NCBI GenBank assembly: GCA_018296165.2
Contig: JACKQL020000154.1
Location: 25,843-89,842 of the forward strand
Reading direction: 5' to 3'
Length of the DNA stretch: 64,000 nucleotides
From: Termitomyces sp. T153
Taxonomy: Eukaryota > Basidiomycota > Agaricomycetes > Agaricales > Lyophyllaceae
The first letter of the stretch is position 1. Each line of letters begins with the position of its first letter. The translations under genes were made by a program, and so were the position numbers. Shown one piece after another: positions 23,073-33,939 of the stretch. A model generated the notes under the pieces. The model saw nothing but the letters and a program-made list of their open reading frames with translations. It made no database searches and had not been told where the DNA came from.

Positions 23073-24369
23073 ATGGCATCAAACCTTTCTGCTCCCACTG
23101 CTCCTCACATAACCTCCATGGGCTCTGCTGCCAAGCTACCCCATGCACCATTGACTGCTCACCCTAGCCTCAGCCAGAACTTGTCCAACAACTTCACTCT
23201 TCTCAAATGTTGTATCAAGCATGATGTGCATCAAGTTATTTTAGCACTCCTCCAGCTTCCCTCATTTGCTCAGGCCATCATAGGCTTCTGTGGGGTTGTG
23301 GTCAGCATCCCTGGCTCTGGTGCTGACTATGCCTGATACCTCAGCACTATGCAGCTGGTGAGCTTCTTTCCCTTCTTTCTTCCTGCTTGGTCCTTTTTCA
23401 TCCCCTTCTCCTTGCTTCAGTGTTTTGCTAACCAGGCCAATTTTCTATGCATCATCAAACAGAAGGGTCTTTTCAACACCCTGTCTGCTACCCTTCACGC
23501 AATCAACTGTGGTGCTGCCAACAATTCTGCTGATGTGCAGGCCTTCCTCACCTTCACCAACATAATCATTCAGATTGAAAAGAATTGTTAAGAGCTCCAA
23601 TAGCAATGAGAAGCTAAGGAGGCACATATTTCCATCAGTTTCTTTCTCTGACTAATGTCTTGTCCTTATAGCTGAAATGCTGGACTCAGGACCAGGGTGT
23701 TGACATGCTAGGTCTGTTCTCCATTTGTTCTGACAAGCATGGAGGTAATGTAAGTCTAGCCTTCAAATTCAACTTACTTGCTCATCATTTTGACACACTC
23801 AACCTTCATCTCTTTTGTCCCTAAACTGAACCCAACAGCAAACCCAAGCCCAAAAAAGTTAAAGTCTTTCTGGCTTATGGTCTGTCCCTTTTCTGTTTCC
23901 TCACTTCTCTGACCTTGCTTGCTTTCCAGCCAACCTCAAACCTGGAAACAAGGCTGTGTCCTGCTTCTTGGCCAGGTTAATGCTGCCCTTGAAGCTGTTC
24001 AGCTTATCAATGACAGCACCCTCCTGCTGCATGCCAATCTCCAACAACATTGTGATGCTATTCACCTTGCTGTGCAGCAACAACTCTACTCACTCAACAT
24101 CACTCTCCAAACCTACAAACTCATTTTGGCTTGCCTTGTTCACCTTGACAAAACTCTGGGTCCCTCTGACATTGAGCAGACTGGAGATCTACTTAATGAT
24201 CTCCAAGTTTTGCCTGAGGTATTACCCTCTTATTGACTTTCCATAACTTGTCTTTATTTACTTAGAGCCTCAGGTGGTCAATTCCAATTCCAATGTTGAA
24301 ATTGCAACCTCTTCCCCAAGAATTTCCCATTCCCATGTGTCTCCTATACAAGAGACCTCTGCATTGTAA
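23073..24369 (+). pseudogene. G antisense cargo gene: six-exon helical protein
   Basis: Sits between the G integrase stop (24,411) and the polypurine tract, opposite to gag-pol. Proposed exons: 23,073-23,357; 23,421-23,618; 23,674-~23,745; a short basic exon near 23,840-23,867 (KPKPKKVK); ~23,930-24,217; 24,270-24,369. The intron at 23,358-23,420 has GTGAGC and TTGCTTCAG; the next ends CTGACTAAT...TTATAG at 23,673 with a decayed donor; the last starts GTATTACC and ends TTACTTAGAG. All joins proposed are in frame. The protein is rich in Leu, Gln and Asn and looks helical (QAFLTFTNIIIQIEKN; LEAVQLINDSTLLLHANLQQ). In-frame stops (TGA, TAA, TAG) fit CGA, CAA and CAG codons after C-to-T change. 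No known domain was recognised. Confidence 0.55.
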
Positions 24370-24410
24370 GCATCAGTGTTGCCTCTGCCTAAAATAGTGT
24401 AGCTGTAATT

Positions 24411-25473
24411 TTAACCAGCCTTACTTATAAAAGCAATCCTCACAAGCTTTGAATAAAGCTTGCCTGACATCCCAATGTGGTCTTCAAATCTTGCCATTAG
24501 CTTAGCTTGAGAGTTGTATGAAGAGATGGCTATGCCTCTGATTCCATATTTACTCTCTGTCCAAGCTGTGACCTTTTTGAATTGTCCAGCACTGTCAGTG
24601 ATGATTTCTGCAATGCAATGCCAGTAACAAATCTCATCCTCAAACAACCATTGACCAATTGTTTTATGGTTTTCCTTGCACAGAGGCCTCCATTCCATCC
24701 ATGAAGACAATGCATACCTGCCATGGACAATATACTTGCAGCCATTTGAAGCTGGAGTCATGTGCATGGTATCAATGTGGATTGTTTGGAAGATAGAGGG
24801 TGTATAGGTCACTGTGGAAGCTCTGTTTACAACTGTATTCTGACATATTTGACAGTTGTGACAAGTCCCAACATACCAATGCACATCTCCATCAATTTCT
24901 AGCCACCAAAATTGTTCTTGTATTAACATTTTGGTTGCATAAGTCCCCCCATGCCCCAAGGCATCATGGGCTGATTTAAGCATGAACATTTGCCTATTGA
25001 TATCATCTACTAGCTTATGCCTGGCCTCATGATTGTGCTTGTATAGTTTCCCCTTTGGATCAAAGAAGAACTGTTTTGCAAACTTCTTGAACTTGTCTGG
25101 GTCCCAACCCTGCAAACCCTCAGGTTCTTTGCTTGAGTCTTGTAGCCCAGCTTTGTACAATTGGTAGCAAGTCATCCCACTGTTCACTCTCCCCACCTTT
25201 CCTATGCTCCAAGTATGCCTGTAAGTCTGCTTCTTTCTCTTCCTTAGTACCTTCTGTGGGTAACAGAGGCTGAGAGAGAGATAGTCCTGCAACAGGATCT
25301 ATTCTAGATGCCTGCTGCTGACTTAGAACTGCCTTCCTAAGTTCCACCTCTTGAGACCTCACTCTATCAAGTTCTTGTTCAAAGTCTGATACTTCATTTG
25401 CTACTGCATGTAGATAGCCACCTCTAGTGTCAATTTTATCTGCAAACTCTTCAAGTGCTAAGCATTAATCCTC
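24411..25473 (-). pseudogene. G integrase
   Basis: A 293-codon frame (25,292-24,411) plus a shorter upstream frame (25,362-25,120). The linker ends around GTKEEKEADLQAYLEH. The zinc-binding part reads SAHDALGHGGTYATKML, then CHNCQICQ. The catalytic core has HIDTMHM (first Asp) and IITDSAGQF (second Asp kept, the usual DNG changed to DSA). The third acidic residue is not evident (KLMARFEDH where relatives have a conserved Glu). The C-terminal domain is truncated by a stop at 24,411, just 42 bp from the end of the antisense gene. Confidence 0.85.
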
Positions 25474-27505
25474 TCATCCTGGTTCATTGTTGGTTTTAGC
25501 TGGATATTTAAAGTGCATAATCTTTAGATTGTCCACCAATTCTGGATTAACAGGTGGGTACTCCTCATCTCCTGGCTGCTTGAGCCTCCTAGACAGGCCA
25601 TCAACACTAAAGGTTTTTCCTGGCACATGCCTCAAAGTAAAATGATAGAGTAGTACATCCTCAATCCATCTCATGATGGTGGCATTAGGCCCTACTCCAG
25701 AATTGCTTAGCATTCCTTTCAAATACTTGGTATCTGTCTCCACTACAAGCTTCCTACAACCAACTAGCCAATACTTATTTGCCTGCAAGGCTCTCATCAG
25801 ACCATAGAGTTCTCTTTTAGGTTGCAAGAACCTTGCCTCCCTCTCATTCAATGTGATGGATCCTAGCTTAGCACAAGTGCATTGCTTAGGATTGTCTGGA
25901 GCTTCCTGGAATATTCCAAAGCCCACTGCTATCCAAGAAGTGTCAACTGATAGGACCACTGCCCCTCCTGACTCATAATCAATTGGTTTTAGAGGTGCAC
26001 TTGCAGCTAGCAACTTCTTCAACTGAGCCATTGCTGACTGCTGTCCCTCACCCCAAACAAATGGTGTGTGGTTCTGAGTCAACTTGTTGATGGGTGCAGC
26101 CATGAACATCCTAAAGGTACCACAAGTACCTAGGAAATCCCTGACATCTGACTTATCCTGGCAATCACCCTACCCCATAACAATGGCCAACTGCTTGGTC
26201 TCAGGTTTCTGTCCCTCATAGGAACACCTGTGTCCAACTACTACAATCTCATCTGCACAGACTACTGACTTCTTCCCAGAAAAGGTTCCTCCAGCATATT
26301 TGATTCTTTGTAACACTCTGTTTACATTTTGCAGATGTTCCCATACAAATCTCCCAATGCCTGGATTTTCTGGAATGACCTCATAGCCTCCATCTGGCAA
26401 TTCATACCTGTGAGGTGGACCTCTGATTGGCACATCATCAATATATGGCCAAGTTACATGAGATATCTCATATCTTTCAAGATGAAGGTAATATCATCAT
26501 GAAAGATTGGTACTGAATTTGTCCAGCCCATTGGCAGGGTTACCAGCCTTAGAGCACCAAAGGGTGTCTGAAAGGTGGTATAGTCTCTAGACCTTGCATC
26601 CAACACCCTCTCATCATATCCCACATAAAAGTCAAAGCTCCACAAGCTTTGCCAGCAAAGTGGCTAGCTATCTCTTCAGTTGCTGGTGGAAATCCAGAAT
26701 GTGCTATGGTCACTTTGTTTAAAGGTTCCAAGCTGTGAACTATCTTCAAACTCTCACCATCCTTCTTCAATACTGTGAACCACTGGGACCTGTATGCACA
26801 GTTGGATGGCTCATACACTCCTGCCTCAATTTTCTGCTTTATCATCTTGCAGATTTTATCTCTGAGTCCTGGAGCAATGGGAATGTTCTTCAATACCCAG
26901 GGGTGTTGAGGAATTACTGGCATCACCACATGAGGGAAGAATTCCTCCTTGAGCCTACCTCTTTGAGAATCATCCCATGCAAAAGCCTCATTCTGCAGCA
27001 TCATTAGATGATGTACTGCCTTCATCTCCTCTGGCTATAAGAAACCATCACCATGTGCTTGGTCAATAATCTCCTTGCACTCAGCAGTGTACCTCCCTGT
27101 AGGTTTGAAATCAGGTGGGTTTGGGTCCAACTTTGGCATGTCTGCTAGTGGATTTCTAGTGATGCACCTTTCAATTTTAAACTCCTCAGGAGAGGTCCCT
27201 AGTACAGGTTTTACCTTTATAGCAACAGGTTTGTATTTCTTAGGAAATACTTGTGCAGTTTCCCCCACACCTGCTTCTAACTCTAGGTTTTCCTGCTGTA
27301 CTAAGATCTCCTCCTATTTCTCTGGTATCTGACACAGCTGCCCATTTAGATAGGCTGACAATATCTTCTCATCTCTTCCTCCAATATCTCCCCCTGCAGC
27401 AAAGGCCTGCAGATACACATCTCTCAACTCCTGGTTCTTGAATCCACTATCACTTATAGTGTATCCAGTCACCACTACTTCACCTCCCTGGTCACTGGCC
27501 ATATC
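25474..27505 (-). pseudogene. G reverse transcriptase and RNase H
   Basis: RT starts near 27,268 (KYKPVAIKVKPVLG) and continues through 27,025-26,549 (VYEPSNCAYRSQWFTVLKK, VHSLEPLNKVTIAHSG). Then come DFYVGYDERVLDARSRDY and TTFQTPFGALRLVTLPMGW. The catalytic box WPYIDDVPIRG at ~26,450-26,420 is intact but in a frame shifted by two extra bases (AT) just upstream at ~26,467. Connection motifs GTFSGKKSV and VVVGHRC follow. RNase H (26,109-25,474) has VDTSWIAVGFG, NEREARF and VETDTKYLKGML, ending in HVPGKTFSVDGLSRR. This is the lineage of basidiomycete Ty3 elements with a DLYVGYDER motif, shared with B. Confidence 0.85.
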
Positions 27506-27661
27506 ATTGAGATTTAAAATTTTGGATCACTATCTCCTTCAACACCTGCCTTTGGCACCTTCCCTCTTTGAAGAGTGGACAGGGCTATCCATTGACCAGT
27601 ATTAGGATCCCTGATAGTTATGATGGCACTGCCATCTTGAAGATTTTGTATGTTGCTTCTA

Positions 27662-28240
27662 TCAGTGTGTCAAAAGGATGACCCAACCTGGCTTGACAAA
27701 GATATGCATTTGTAGATAAATAGTGAAGCCTTCAGCCAAAGTAAATGGAACATTTTTGGCTAAACCAACTGATGTATTCACTTGACTGTTGGCACTCTCC
27801 ATCCTTAAGCATATGTCTGGATCCCAAGTCAATCCTAAATGAAGTGCCTCATCTAATGCCATACAGACTATCTGAGAACCACTATCTAGAATTGTCTCTA
27901 CTTGCCCCCTCTGATTGACAATGGGGTTCAAGGACCTCAACACTTGCAAATCTCCAGCCACATACACCACTACTGGCTTTTCTCCTGGAGGGATATTTTC
28001 CAAGTAAGTGGCTACACAATCCTGATGCACTACTGCACCAGTAGACAAATCATCCTGTGTCCCATCTGCAATGAAATAGGTTGCCATGGGTAGGTCATTA
28101 ACATCTACTTTGTCAGGTGGTTTCTTCTCCCTTACAGTCTGCTGTTGTACTGCTACTCTTGAGATATTGGGATCCCTAGACTGAGTTCCTGATTTAAGAG
28201 TCAATTTTTGTATCATTGCTTCTCTTAATCCAGGAGCCAC
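27662..28240 (-). pseudogene. G aspartic protease
   Basis: A 192-codon frame. The N-terminal part (LREAMIQKLTLKSG, DLPMATYFIADG) corresponds to the gag-protease linker of this lineage. The retropepsin motif is intact: ETILDSGSQIVCMALDEAL, followed by LRMESANSQVNTSVGLAKNV. The end (PGWVILLTH) is frameshifted relative to the expected ILLG..F motif, seen in B as NILLGHPFDVL. No gag frame exists upstream; the sequence reaches the leader and LTR within ~140 bp. Confidence 0.8.
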
Positions 28241-28387
28241 ATCTAGCAGTTCTCCAGTACTGAAAGGTACAGTGGCCTCCTAGAGCCTATCAATGGTCCT
28301 ATCCCACCCCTTCCTTCTTGTTCCTGTTAAGGAACCTCCAACAGTCCCCTGCACTGGCAAGTCTGGTCCCTCATTGAGGGCTGGAAC

Positions 28388-29048
28388 CTACAGAATCACT
28401 CCCCAGGGTTCTCCAAGCTGTGGTACATTGTTGCTTCCCTTTTCCTCCAATTCCCCTCCCATTTTATAGCTCATTGCATGCACATGCACCAGAGTGCTTT
28501 CCATGCATGCCCATGGTCTGTACCATGTGGTTTTCCTTGGCTTTTCCTTCTTATTGGATGGCAGGATGAGATGGCATGTTTGGTTGGTGTTATTTGGTTT
28601 TTGTATGTCCAACATCCTTTCCTTTGATCTTTTCCCTTCCCAAACTTCTCCCTAGCAGACTGGATGTGGTTTGTTATGGTGGCTGGCTTGGATTTGGGTG
28701 GTCTGGTATAGGAATAAGGATAATATTGAGAGGATAGGGCAGTATTCTAGCAATAGATGCCCATGGCTGTTCTTGGCATCAGTTAGATTTCTAGCTGGGT
28801 TGCTGAGCACAGCCATTGATTGTCAATCAACACATGATCAGGCTTGATTCTTGATGTCAGATCTTACTGTTTTCTGCTGGCATTGTTGTGGTGCATGTTT
28901 GGATCATTGGCCTTCTCTACCAGGTATGTGCCCTATGCCTACAGCTTTCAGCATTTTTCAAAGCTTACAGTTTTCAGCTTTTGGGTATCTGGGCCTTGGT
29001 ACTTCCAGTATTTTGTCCTGTCTCAAAGTACAAGACAGGTGTATCACC
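28388..29048 (-). repeat. 5' LTR of G (inner end deleted)
   Basis: About 661 bp aligning with the left LTR from its base ~22,236 onward; the inner ~160 bp are missing here. It has a ~25-bp local duplication near 28,949-28,975 (CAGCTTTCAGC / CAGTTTTCAGC). It ends GTGTATCA, followed by the CCAG TSD. Confidence 0.8.
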
Positions 29049-29052
29049 AGCA

Positions 29053-30373
29053 ATCAACCAAACCCCTATGCCACATCCAAACTGCTGGCTCCTACTCTAG
29101 GAAGGGCAAACCTATTAAGCACACCCTGAACTCCTTCCCCTGCCCAATAAAAAACCTGAGGACAGCTCCATTGACAAGCCAGCAACTGACCAGCCCCACA
29201 TGCCAACCCTGGACCAATGCCTCCTACTCCAGAGAAGACACAATTTACAAAATGCATCTCTAGGCCCCACCCACAAACCATAACCCACAAAGAGCAGCTC
29301 CACCAACAAGCCAGCATCCCACCAACCCTTGCACCACCTCTAAACTACTGGCTCTACCCTGGAAAGGGACAAATCTACCTCTGGACTCCTCCCAATACAA
29401 CCCTTGATGCAACCCTGCCAATGAGACAGCAGCCAATCCACCCCCTTGCATTACCTCTGGACCACAAGCTCCTGCCCCAGGAAAGACAAACCTATGGAAC
29501 ACAACTTCCAAACTTCTCCTCTATATAGCATAGCACTCAGGAACAACTCTGCCAAGAACTGCCAACCAATCAACTCTCCATGCTGCCTCCAGACCACCAG
29601 CCTCCACCCTGAGATGGACAAACCCATGCTCCAAACCTCAAACCTACTTGTCCTAACAAACTCTGGCAGCACCATAAGCTCTGAGGACTCCAAGAATACA
29701 TAAGACTCTCCTGCTTGCCTCTGGACTTACCTTTAGGCAGGAATGAAAAGGAATGTTGTGTAACATTTCCAAACCTGCAAATTCCACCTCTGGGCCAAGG
29801 AAACCCACCTGAGCAAGTCACCATGGAACTCCACTGCCCCACCATCAATACTCTGGAGCTCAGAAAACCCCTACCCAAGCATGTCTCCATCAAAATGCAA
29901 ACACCATAGTCTCTGCCTGCAACCCCCAAAATCAATCTTCCAATCCTGGCAACTGCTCTATAAAGCCCTCAGTTCAAAGATCAACATCAACCCACCAACT
30001 GCCCTACACTTGGAGATTGACAAACCACAAGAATGAGTAAATCTGCCCCTACATTAACTGTCTACAGAACGAGTGGCATATAGCACTCCCCTCCCTAGAG
30101 AATACCTACAGCAACACTCTCCACTCCATTGCTAGAGTCCCCCCCCCTTTGCTACTGATAGAAGCTACCAACCCCAACACACTCCACTACTCAAAATGTG
30201 CCCCTGCCCCATTTGCCCATGACATCACTAAGGACCTCCAGACTACTCACCAGCTTCTCTAGATGAAATCAACACCACCTCCCCAGAGCATACCAATGTC
30301 ACCCCCAGGCCTGAAGAAACTCCACCTAGCAACCCTGGTTCAACTCCTCAAAAAGCACACTCCAGGACAATAC
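29053..30373 (+). pseudogene. Element D, part 2: integrase with amplified linker repeats
   Basis: Continues D from 22,070. The first ~590 bp are degenerate tandem copies of the linker preceding integrase. Integrase-like pieces follow: IRLSCLPLDLPLGRNEKECC (compare E2 YFWLEMRKDV), a core remnant around 29,940-30,060 (SPQFKDQHQPTNCPT, the KTNLSTAYH region shifted) and the C-terminal APFAHDITKDLQTTHQLL. The frame is then cut at 30,373 by E2. It has many stops and internal deletions and must be very old. Confidence 0.6.
29150..29640 (+). repeat. Degenerate ~125-bp tandem repeat from the integrase linker
   Basis: Copies recur at ~29,166, 29,303, 29,420 and 29,547, with two more before the G insertion at ~21,930 and ~22,060. 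Each contains AACAAGCCAGC-like and TCTGGACCACAAGCTCCTGCC-like segments followed by GGAAAGACAAA. E2 has a single copy (36,905-37,015, encoding NSANELN...LDRRLLLWSGQIY). Confidence 0.65.
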
Positions 30374-31406
30374 TGTCATGACCCACTCCCTAGACTTCTG
30401 ACATTGTTCTCAGTCCTTCCCAATGCCCCAGCAAACTCCCCCAACCCTCACCCACCCTCCAGGCCTACTCTGGGTAACTCTGACACTTCTCTGGCAAACC
30501 CCAACAGCCCCCTGACCAACTCTAACACCTTCTCTACAGCCATCAACACTTTCCCTAAGCCCCTGGAACCCTCCCCCACTGTTTCTGACCCTGTTATACA
30601 TCTCTGACTCACTATCCTGGTTCACCTGACCTGCTCCAAAGCATCACAATGACCTCGGAGTGGCCCACATCCCTAAATGATCCCATCAGAATATTGCTGC
30701 AGCCCACCCCTTGATTGTACCCAACACCCATTGACTCTGCACAGCTCTGTTGAGCCCTGCCACCATGCCCACTGTTCTCCAGAGCTGTCCAGTAGTCAGT
30801 ATATAAGTTGTAGAGTAGCTCCTCATACTCTAGTCTTGATATTACTGGTAGTTACTGGTTTCTTGTGTCTTGTGTTTTGTTCTGTCTTTATTTCTAATTC
30901 TAGTCTCAAATCTATCTCTTTTGTCTGTCTCATCTTTTTTTGTCTCCATCTTGTCTTGATTATCTCTATTTCCTTTGTTTTCCTAAGTTCTTTCCATCTC
31001 CAACATCAGTACAAACTCTGTGCATATGATACAAACCCCAAACATTTCTATGACAACTCCGGACTTTGCCCTTTGCTTGGCCTCAAACCCATTAAGTCTT
31101 ACTTGATCCCCCCATCAAACTCTAGCTCCACCTCTGTCTCTAGCAAAGCCTCCATCTACCCTGCAATCTATTTACATGCTTACAAACTTGTTCCTGACAT
31201 CTGCCCAAGCCTAACATTAATATACTTGGTCTTAGACTTTTCTAGACCACTCTGGACTTGCTTGGACCACTTCCCTTAGCTTCTCCTCGCAAGTCTCTCC
31301 CCTCTGCACCACCTCCAGAGTGCTAGGTTATAAGTGCAAGACATCATGTCTGCCTAGTAACAATTTGCCAGTATAGCTGAGCCTTTGCCATCAGCAGAAC
31401 CTGATA
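30374..31406 (+). repeat. 5' LTR of E2
   Basis: 1,033 bp, TGTCATGACCC...AACCTGATA (ancestral GACA). The core promoter TATATAAG is at 30,800-30,807 within AGTCAGTATATAAGTTG, conserved in all complete family A LTRs. The leader TAATATCAAGACTCCCC follows; a standard tRNA primer site starting TGG was not seen. Confidence 0.9.
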
Positions 31407-31438
31407 TAATATCAAGACTCCCCTTTACTCCATTCTTG

Positions 31439-33925
31439 ATGTCTGTGTATAACCCCACATACAACCCCACTGGCTACCTAACCAACATCTATGGTTGGCC
31501 AGTCCCTGAAAATCCCTATGCCCCATTCTACCCAGGCCCTCCTATGGATCAGTATGTCCCCCACCACTGGACTCCTGATCCCAACCAGGCATTCTATGCA
31601 CTCTCCATCAGCCAGGGAATCCCTCTGGGCTAGTGCTGCCCTCCAGCATTCTCTGCCAATGGTAACAATCCCCACATGTACCCTAGAGGATACTCTGCAG
31701 CACCCCCCAACTTCACCTACCTTCTCCCTGCCCACTACTATACGTACCTGCTTTCCACTGCAGCTCCAGCCCCTCCAGAGCACCCAGATAGTTATTCTCC
31801 CCCTTGTTTGCCATTCTCTACTCAAGTTCCCTCCTCCCCTAAACAGCAAAGAGTTGAAGCCTATGTCCAACAATGCAATGAGGTCCTCCACTTCCTCCAC
31901 CTCTTCCCTGCAGAGTTTGCAAGATGTGCTTGCACCCTTCTCATCAACCTAGGCTACACCAACACCTCCACAACTCCAGAAGTTTGGGCAGATCAACTCT
32001 TCAACTTCCACAAGCGCTACTTGTAAGGAAACCTTCTGGAAACTACACAAGGCACTCTGGGCATTGATGCTAATTTACAAAACAAGCTCCATGCATTGGT
32101 TGAAGAAATCTACACTAGTCCAAACCCCTGCCTCTTTGAAGATCTGCTGGACCCCACTTGCTCCTTCCATGTGTAACATGAGGAACCTGTCAGAACACAA
32201 AGCAAAGCCCTGCCTCCCATTCCCTGCTAGCAGGAAGAACTCAATGCAGCCTTCAGCATCTTGAGGAACTTCAACCTTGTGAAGGGACTGTTTGACCAAC
32301 CCACCACCCACACTTTAGCCCTCTCCACCTGCCTCCAGGCCAACTCCATCCCCAATGCCTTTCAAACATGGGATCAGCCTGCTGTCTCCAAACTCCACTC
32401 CTAACAACTGCTCCTGCATGTTGACAATGATAACTGGACTCTTTTCTACATTGATGAGCCTGGCAACCCTGCTGCCAAGCCTGCCCTGTGCAACAGCCCT
32501 CCATGGGACAGGCCTCCCCACTTCAACCTCTGCACCCCCTTTGTCAATGCCCCTCCACCTTGTCCTAATGTCCCAGCTCCCCCAAGGCAGCCCATGGGCC
32601 CTGGAGCAACCCAATTGCCCTTTCCCACCAACCCCCCTCATCCTCTACCTATTTTGATGCCTAACCCTCCTACCAATGCAAATTACTTTGGACCTCCCAC
32701 CTCTAAAGGACCCCCTCCCCCTCAATGGGCCCCAGAGCCTCCCCTAGGCAATGCAGGCCAACCCTCCAGTGGCAGACCACTCAATGGCAGACCTCCTGGA
32801 GGATGGGGCCCAGCTATGGACAACTTCCTCCTCCAATACAGAAATGGAAACAATTATTATTACTATTACAATGCTAGACCCCTGCTCTGAACTCAAAACC
32901 CATAGGACAATACTTGTAATGCACTGGCTTGGAAAGGTAAACTCAACATTGGGAAGCCTGAACCCTTCACTGGCCACGACCCCCAGAAATGGCACATCTT
33001 TCTAACTCAGTGTTTAACAATGTTCCAAGCTAAGCCCATTACCTTCCAGCTCAAAAGCTCATGAGTAGCCTTTGCTGTGTCATATTTGCAGAGAATCACC
33101 TTTGATCATTACATGGCACTACTCCAGTTTGGCCCCAACAACCCTGTACCCTCCAATTGGCTTGCTTTTACCTAGGAATTCTTGAGTAAGTTTGGTGTCT
33201 TTGATACTGTAGCAGAAGCAGAGGAGAATCTATTCAACCTCCAAATGCATGACAATGAATGTTTCATGACCTTCATTGTATGGTTCAAATGAGAAGCCTA
33301 TGAAACCAGATGGAATTACAATGCCCTCTGCTTTGCCCTCTGTTGCACCCTGCCTCAGCAGATCAAGGATGTCCTTTGCCCTTGCACCCAAGCAAACCAC
33401 CTACAATGGGTACAAGGCACTCATTACTCAGGTCAACCAACACTACTAGGAAGATTGCAGCAAAAACATGGCACCCTGGACTTTGTGGAACACCTCCAGC
33501 AACACCAACTGGCAGGCTGGAGCTGCTAATGGCACTCAATCCTTGATTTCTGCCAACCCCACCAACTCCATGCCCTGTTTCCCTCCAGATTAAGGAACTA
33601 CCAGCACCAACTGACCCTTGGGGCAATGCCTACCTACCCAGCTCAATGCTGCTGACCTCTATGAGACTCTGGAGCTCCTGGATACTAACCCCAACAACCA
33701 TGACAATGTTCTGGACTTCACCAATGATCAAGAAGCCCTGTGCACAAACAAGATTTGGGATTGGCTGTGGATCAACATACCAGAGGATACATAGGAGAAA
33801 CAACAAAAGGAGGGCATATGCATTCTATGTAGTGAGCAGGGACACTTCATCCACAGTTGTCCTAAACAACGAGTGATGGAATGTGCCATGTGGATGATTG
33901 ATAAAGAAGACTGCAATTTCTAGTT
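31439..33925 (+). pseudogene. E2 gag
   Basis: Starts MSVYNPTYNPTGYL at 31,439 and is tyrosine/proline rich. Stops begin after ~60 codons, but homology to E1 gag continues. A proline-rich stretch with NNYYYYYNARP ends at ~32,885. The capsid-like domain is at ~32,930-33,330: KLNIGKPEPFTGHDPQKW, then VAEAEENLFNLQM. A CCHC zinc knuckle at ~33,815-33,865 reads CILCSEQGHFIHSC, intact in spacing. Gag forms the virus-like particle; this copy cannot be translated intact. Confidence 0.8.
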
Positions 33926-33939
33926 TATGGAAAACAAGT

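Larger units (their letters stand above)
22071..29048 (-). mobile_element. G: Ty3/gypsy element lacking gag, inserted in D
   Basis: Both ends are exact: CCAG TSD at 22,067-22,070 and 29,049-29,052; outer ends TGATGC... and ...GTGTATCA. Minus-strand order from the right: 5' LTR, AGCCCTCAATGAGGGAC leader (matching AGCCCACCATGAGGGAC of B), protease, RT, RNase H, integrase, an antisense spliced gene, polypurine tract, 3' LTR. Only ~140 bp separate the 5' LTR from the protease frame, so gag is deleted. It is the least decayed internal region in the window. Confidence 0.88.
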
